Position numbers and translations under genes: made by a program | Notes under the pieces: generated by a model | The model's database searches: none | What the model was told of the DNA's origin: nothing | The model's input: the letters and a program-made list of their open reading frames with translations, nothing else | In this document: positions 7,038 through 8,326 of the stretch, one piece after another | Position numbering within the stretch: position 1 is the stretch's first letter | Layout of the letters: every line of letters starts with the position of its first letter | Assembly: GCA_017995875.1 (NCBI GenBank) | Contig: JAGOIB010000014.1 | Span: forward strand, 1-8,326 | Reading direction: 5' to 3' | Source of the DNA: Saprospiraceae bacterium | GTDB taxonomy: Bacteria; Bacteroidota; Bacteroidia; Chitinophagales; Saprospiraceae | DNA length: 8,326 nucleotides

Positions 7038-8177
7038 ATGAAAACGATGAAACAAATGATCTTAAACCCGTTCAGTCATTGGCTGTTTCTTGGATGGCTC
7101 TTTTTCTTTGCCACAGGTTGCTCCAAAGATGATCCTGGCTCTACCATTGGGCCAGCAGATAGTAAATCGGTTGCAGCCGGTGGCCAACACTCGTTAGCAC
7201 TTGAAACAAACGGTACGCTTTGGGCCTGGGGAGACAATGCATTCGGCCAATTAGGTGATTCTTCTAATGATGACAGAAACGTTCCAGTCATCATTGCAGT
7301 AGGCTATAACGCTATAGCCGCTGGTAAAAACCATTCCCTTGGGTTGAAAGCCGACAGCACTTTATGGGCATGGGGAAATAATGAATTTGGACAACTTGGT
7401 GATGGATCCACGTCAGATAGATACGCTCCTGTGAAAATAGATTCAGGCTATGTTGCAATTGCTTCAGGTTATGATCACACCTTGGCCATAAAAGCAGATG
7501 GCTCATTGTGGGCCTGGGGGCTAAACAACAGCGGACAACTCGGTGATGGCTCCAATACGAACAGAAACAAACCAGTAGAGATAGGAACTGGTTTTATAAC
7601 AGTTGCTGCAGGAGGTAACCATTCTATTGCATTGAAAGATGACCTCACGCTTTGGGCATGGGGAGATAACACCTCGGGTCAGTTAGGGGATACGGCCATC
7701 AGCAGATTCAGAGCAATACCAGATTTGATAGGCCATGATTACCTGGCAATTGCCGCAGGTGATAATCATTCGCTGGCAGTGAAAACGGATGGTACACTGT
7801 GGGCATGGGGCCGCAACAATTATGGGCAGGTAGGAGATAACACAACGACGGATGCACCAATGCCGATTCTCATCAGCTCGGGTTTTAGTGCTGTAGAAGC
7901 AGGCGCATTTTTTTCTATTGCTACCAGGAACGATGGTAGCTTATGGGCCTGGGGAGACAATGCCGCTTTCGGCCATATCGGCGATGGGACAAATGAGACC
8001 AGGAAAGCACCAGTCAATATAGGTTCAGGATATGAACAGATTTCAGCCGGCAGTTTCCACACTATTGCTATAAAAACGAATGGGTCCATTTGGGTATGGG
8101 GAAATAATAGTTATGGCCAGTTAGGTGATGGAACTCACGATGACAGGAACGCACCAGTCAGGATAGGCCCTGATTGA
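7038..8177 (+). CDS. RCC1-repeat (seven-bladed beta-propeller) lipoprotein
   Basis: The protein has 379 residues from ATG 7038, which follows an A-rich stretch. A longer frame back to a TTG at 6837 runs through the terminator and predicted promoter and is rejected. The signal peptide ends in the lipobox ATGC with lipidated Cys28. The following SKDD resembles the lipoprotein export signal (acidic residues after Lys near +2 to +5) that directs Bacteroidota lipoproteins to the cell surface. From residue 44 to the C-terminus there are seven consecutive RCC1 repeats of 46-49 residues, with consensus AAGxNHSLALKxDGTLWAWGxNxxGQLGDGTxxDRxxPV. Seven repeats make exactly one complete RCC1/BLIP-II-type propeller, so no domain other than anchor and propeller is present. 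Such propellers usually bind proteins or glycans; the partner here is unknown. Expression is likely from the promoter at 6922-6975. Confidence 0.92.
   Translation: MKTMKQMILNPFSHWLFLGWLFFFATGCSKDDPGSTIGPADSKSVAAGGQHSLALETNGTLWAWGDNAFGQLGDSSNDDRNVPVIIAVGYNAIAAGKNHSLGLKADSTLWAWGNNEFGQLGDGSTSDRYAPVKIDSGYVAIASGYDHTLAIKADGSLWAWGLNNSGQLGDGSNTNRNKPVEIGTGFITVAAGGNHSIALKDDLTLWAWGDNTSGQLGDTAISRFRAIPDLIGHDYLAIAAGDNHSLAVKTDGTLWAWGRNNYGQVGDNTTTDAPMPILISSGFSAVEAGAFFSIATRNDGSLWAWGDNAAFGHIGDGTNETRKAPVNIGSGYEQISAGSFHTIAIKTNGSIWVWGNNSYGQLGDGTHDDRNAPVRIGPD
7167..8174 (+). repeat. Seven tandem RCC1 repeats (about 144-bp period) within the lipoprotein gene
   Basis: Repeat boundaries by nucleotide are 7167-7310, 7311-7454, 7455-7598, 7599-7745, 7746-7889, 7890-8036 and 8037-8174. 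Repeats 1, 2, 3 and 5 encode exactly 48 residues, repeats 4 and 6 encode 49 and the last 46. LWAWG is invariant in repeats 1-6 and is IWVWG in repeat 7. Repeat 4 is degenerate after the LGD turn (ISRFRAIPDL), and repeat 6 has Phe in place of the conserved His (AGAFFSIA) and one extra residue in the DNAAFG turn. Confidence 0.9.
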
Positions 8178-8232
8178 TGGATTATACACCTCTGAGCAAA
8201 ATAGCCTTATTAAATACATAAAACCGTTTTCA

Positions 8233-8326
8233 ATGAAAAATATCCTCTTGTTACTATTGATTGCATGGTCCACTAATGCATTTACACAAAAGGAAAATTC
8301 AATCGCTAACCAGTCTCGTGCTTCTC
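8233..8326 (+). CDS. Exported protein, N-terminal fragment (3' partial)
   Basis: An ATG at 8233 opens a frame that runs off the window, giving 31 codons: a clear signal peptide (MKNILLLLLIAWSTNAFTQ, likely cleaved after NA) and then KENSIANQSRAS. There is no Cys after the hydrophobic core, so it is a cleaved signal peptide rather than a lipoprotein. The gene begins 55 bases after the RCC1 gene with no terminator or recognisable promoter between them, so co-transcription is possible. The mature part is too short to assign a function. Confidence 0.7.
   Translation, partial: MKNILLLLLIAWSTNAFTQKENSIANQSRAS

Noticed and set aside
7076..8089. Several minus-strand frames with repeated SPQAH-like peptides
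   Set aside because: They are the reverse-strand reading of the repeated LWAWG-encoding DNA of the RCC1 blades, and have no independent support.
7167..8174. Possible CRISPR-like or satellite array because of regular 144-bp periodicity
   Set aside because: The period is in frame and encodes conserved RCC1 repeats; there are no short identical repeats with unique spacers.

Overview
The window looks like chromosomal DNA of a Bacteroidota bacterium; a Chitinophagales- or Saprospirales-like member is plausible, but rank cannot be fixed by eye. The evidence is a FISUMP-domain lipoprotein, a TonB-dependent receptor with an N-terminal carboxypeptidase-regulatory-like domain, a type IX secretion (T9SS) C-terminal sorting domain, A/T-rich start regions without Shine-Dalgarno sequences, and -7 elements of the TAn(n)TTTG type. 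All genes are on the + strand. No tRNA, rRNA, CRISPR array, insertion sequence or phage gene was seen.

Layout: (1) 3-686, the 3' part of a PAS-like/LuxR-type regulator cut by the window start. (2) 794-1801, a FISUMP lipoprotein with an Fn3/Ig-like domain. (3) 1938-2363, a small secreted or membrane protein of unknown function. (4) 2485-5235 and 5257-6816, a probable two-gene operon: a TonB-dependent outer-membrane receptor followed by a T9SS-exported alpha/beta-hydrolase-fold protein. A rho-independent terminator at 6849-6886 ends it. (5) 7038-8177, a lipoprotein made almost entirely of seven RCC1 repeats, predicted to be one complete seven-bladed propeller. (6) 8233-8326, the signal peptide and first residues of another exported protein, cut by the window end. 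No gene-free stretch reaches 300 bases; the longest (6817-7037) holds the terminator and a promoter.

Every complete gene encodes a protein with an export signal (two lipoproteins, one outer-membrane receptor, one T9SS cargo, one small signal-peptide protein), so the region appears devoted to the cell envelope or surface. The most notable signal is a promoter architecture repeated before the FISUMP gene, the receptor operon and the RCC1 gene: an inverted TGA-N4-TCA element followed, at the same 26-base spacing in all three, by a TTnYTTTG -7-like element. This suggests the three units are one small regulon. The second notable signal is that the T9SS 'hydrolase' has Asp where the catalytic Ser should be and no candidate catalytic His, so it may be a non-enzymatic (binding) alpha/beta-hydrolase-fold protein working with the adjacent receptor.
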